DNA from: Martelella radicis
Lineage (GTDB): Bacteria; Pseudomonadota; Alphaproteobacteria; Rhizobiales; Rhizobiaceae
Assembly: GCF_014196625.1 (NCBI RefSeq)
Contig: NZ_JACIDZ010000001.1
Location: forward strand, 186,001-250,000
Direction of reading: 5' to 3'
DNA: 64,000 bases
Positions 63,072 through 64,000 of this stretch are shown here, one piece after another. How positions within the stretch are numbered: position 1 is the stretch's first letter; every line of letters begins with the position of its first letter. A model generated the notes under the pieces. That model searched no databases and was not told the DNA's origin. It saw only the letters and a program-made list of their open reading frames with translations. Both the position numbers and the translations under genes were made by a program.

Positions 63072-63689
63072 ATGCCGGAATTATTCCTCAAATCGGTCCT
63101 CGTCGGCCTTGCCATCGCAGCGCCCGTCGGCCCCATCGGCGCGCTCTGCATCAACCGCTCGCTGACGCGCGGCTTCTGGGCGGGCGTCGCCGGCGGGCTC
63201 GGAACGGCGCTGGCGGATGCCTCCTATGGCGCTGCGGCGGCCCTGGGCTTTGCCGCGTTCTCCGCCGCGCTTGCCACGATCTCGACGCCGCTGGCGCTGT
63301 TCGGCGGCGCGTTCCTGATCTTTCTCGGCTGGCGCGAAATGCGCAAGACCGGTGCGGATCCTGCTGTCGACACGGCGGGCAGGGGGGACCTCATGCGCAC
63401 TATCGCAACCACCTATGCGCTGACCATCGCCAACCCGGCGACAATCCTCTCCTTCGTCGCCATCTTTGCCGGTTTCGGCCTTGCGGATGCCGGCGGCGGC
63501 ATCGCGCCGGCAATCGTGGTCTTCGGCGTCTTTGCCGGCTCGCTGCTCTGGTGGATATTCCTCAGTGGCCTCGTCGCCATCATTCGCCACAGGCTGCCGA
63601 AGGAATTCGCCCGCTGGGTGGCCCGCATTTCCGGCGGTATCCTCATCGGATTCGGCCTTGTCGCGGTGTCGACCGCTTTCCCGCACTGA
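63072..63689 (+). CDS. LysE-family translocator
   Basis: The 205-residue inner-membrane protein has six predicted helices and the LysE-family start (APVGPIGALCINRSLTRGF, residues 16-34), with TIANPATILSFVAIF in the second half. Such proteins export amino acids or related compounds. ATG 63072 gives the usual N-terminus; the frame is open from 63045. The substrate is unknown. Confidence 0.9.
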   Translation: MPELFLKSVLVGLAIAAPVGPIGALCINRSLTRGFWAGVAGGLGTALADASYGAAAALGFAAFSAALATISTPLALFGGAFLIFLGWREMRKTGADPAVDTAGRGDLMRTIATTYALTIANPATILSFVAIFAGFGLADAGGGIAPAIVVFGVFAGSLLWWIFLSGLVAIIRHRLPKEFARWVARISGGILIGFGLVAVSTAFPH

Positions 63690-63810
63690 GTTGAGCGCGG
63701 GATGGTTTAAAGATGACTTCAAAACTCCACAAATTGATGTGGCGCAAAACCCGTTTTGTTTCCTGAGGTTATAGCTCGCTTTCCATTCCAGATGAGAAGC
63801 GCGAGCTTGA

Positions 63811-64000
63811 ATGCCCCTCGATATTTCCCGCCATTTCGCCGCCGCCGGTCCCGATCCGCTGGTATCTGCCTTCGCCAAGAGACGCGCGGTCATGCCCTTT
63901 CGCGGCAGGCACCGTGTTGAACCGGAAGAGGCGGAGCAGCGCTATGCCGCGGTCATGGCGGAGGATGTTCCGGCGAAGGGCCGGCTTGCCTATGTGCATG
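63811..64000 (+). CDS. Start of a probable radical SAM (HutW/HemW-like) gene, cut by window end
   Basis: About 63 residues are visible. The start reads MPLDISRHFAAAGPDPLV and the part KRRAVMPFRGRHRVEPEEA is like the N-terminus of HutW-type proteins. The window ends at RLAYVH, just where a HemW-type PFC...C radical SAM site would begin. The assignment is tentative because no catalytic motif is inside the window. If right, it would be a haem-use or coproporphyrinogen-related enzyme. Confidence 0.4.
   Translation, partial: MPLDISRHFAAAGPDPLVSAFAKRRAVMPFRGRHRVEPEEAEQRYAAVMAEDVPAKGRLAYVH

Noticed and set aside
1-64000. CRISPR arrays, tRNA/rRNA genes, insertion sequences, prophage
   Set aside because: I looked for regularly spaced repeats, cloverleaf ends and transposase or integrase motifs and found none.

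Overview
The window is GC-rich (about 60% by eye), densely coded DNA from an alphaproteobacterium, most likely a member of the Hyphomicrobiales close to Rhizobiaceae. The main reasons are a suf operon with two cysteine desulfurases arranged nifS-like/sufB/sufC/sufD/sufS/sufT/sufA with RirA-type and Irr-type promoter motifs, an ArsR-methyltransferase regulator next to metF, and an alphaproteobacterial palindromic repeat beside tyrS. I saw no rRNA, tRNA, CRISPR array, transposase or prophage gene.

Layout. 1-3.5 kb: end of an MFS transporter, a LacI-type regulator and a P1B-type metal ATPase. 3.5-18.5 kb: the most unusual region, two divergent operons of exported or membrane proteins. Leftward are a DUF900-type alpha/beta hydrolase and a TPR-CHAT protease. 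Rightward are a caspase-like protease, an MscS-family channel, a 1623-residue CHAT protein with Sel1 and peptidoglycan-binding-like parts, and a small peptidoglycan-binding protein. Most junctions overlap by 4 bp, so the products are probably made together. The predicted set is three cysteine-protease domains of the caspase/CHAT clan, a lipase-like hydrolase, a channel and wall-binding modules, all at the envelope. I know of no characterised system with this composition.

18.5-28 kb: a DUF4396 membrane protein, a BON protein, a glycine-zipper lipoprotein, a Gfo/Idh/MocA oxidoreductase, a GAF/PAS/GGDEF/EAL c-di-GMP enzyme and a murB. 28-33 kb: a tripartite ABC export cluster headed by a small Cys-rich lipoprotein. 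33-37.8 kb: a LuxR-HTH/hydrolase fusion, a hydroxypyruvate isomerase-like protein, a TIGR03032 protein and a broken AraC-family gene. 37.8-41.6 kb: pflB-pflA behind a good FNR-type promoter. 41.6-45.1 kb: a SahR-like regulator with metF, then a TPR/glycosyltransferase-like gene behind an AT-rich stretch.

45-55 kb: housekeeping and small stress genes: an ABC-F ATPase, an arsR/permease/thioredoxin metal operon with a second FNR-type box, DinB, ribbon-helix-helix, DJ-1/PfpI, GST, ndk, tyrS and two small unknown genes. 55-62.3 kb: the suf operon, where the same 19-nt hairpin sits just upstream of the Shine-Dalgarno of both sufB and sufA. 62.3-64 kb: a uracil-DNA-glycosylase-like gene, a LysE transporter and the start of a probable radical SAM gene cut by the window end. 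Starts were chosen from Shine-Dalgarno sites, overlaps and family length, and all functions are inferred from sequence alone.
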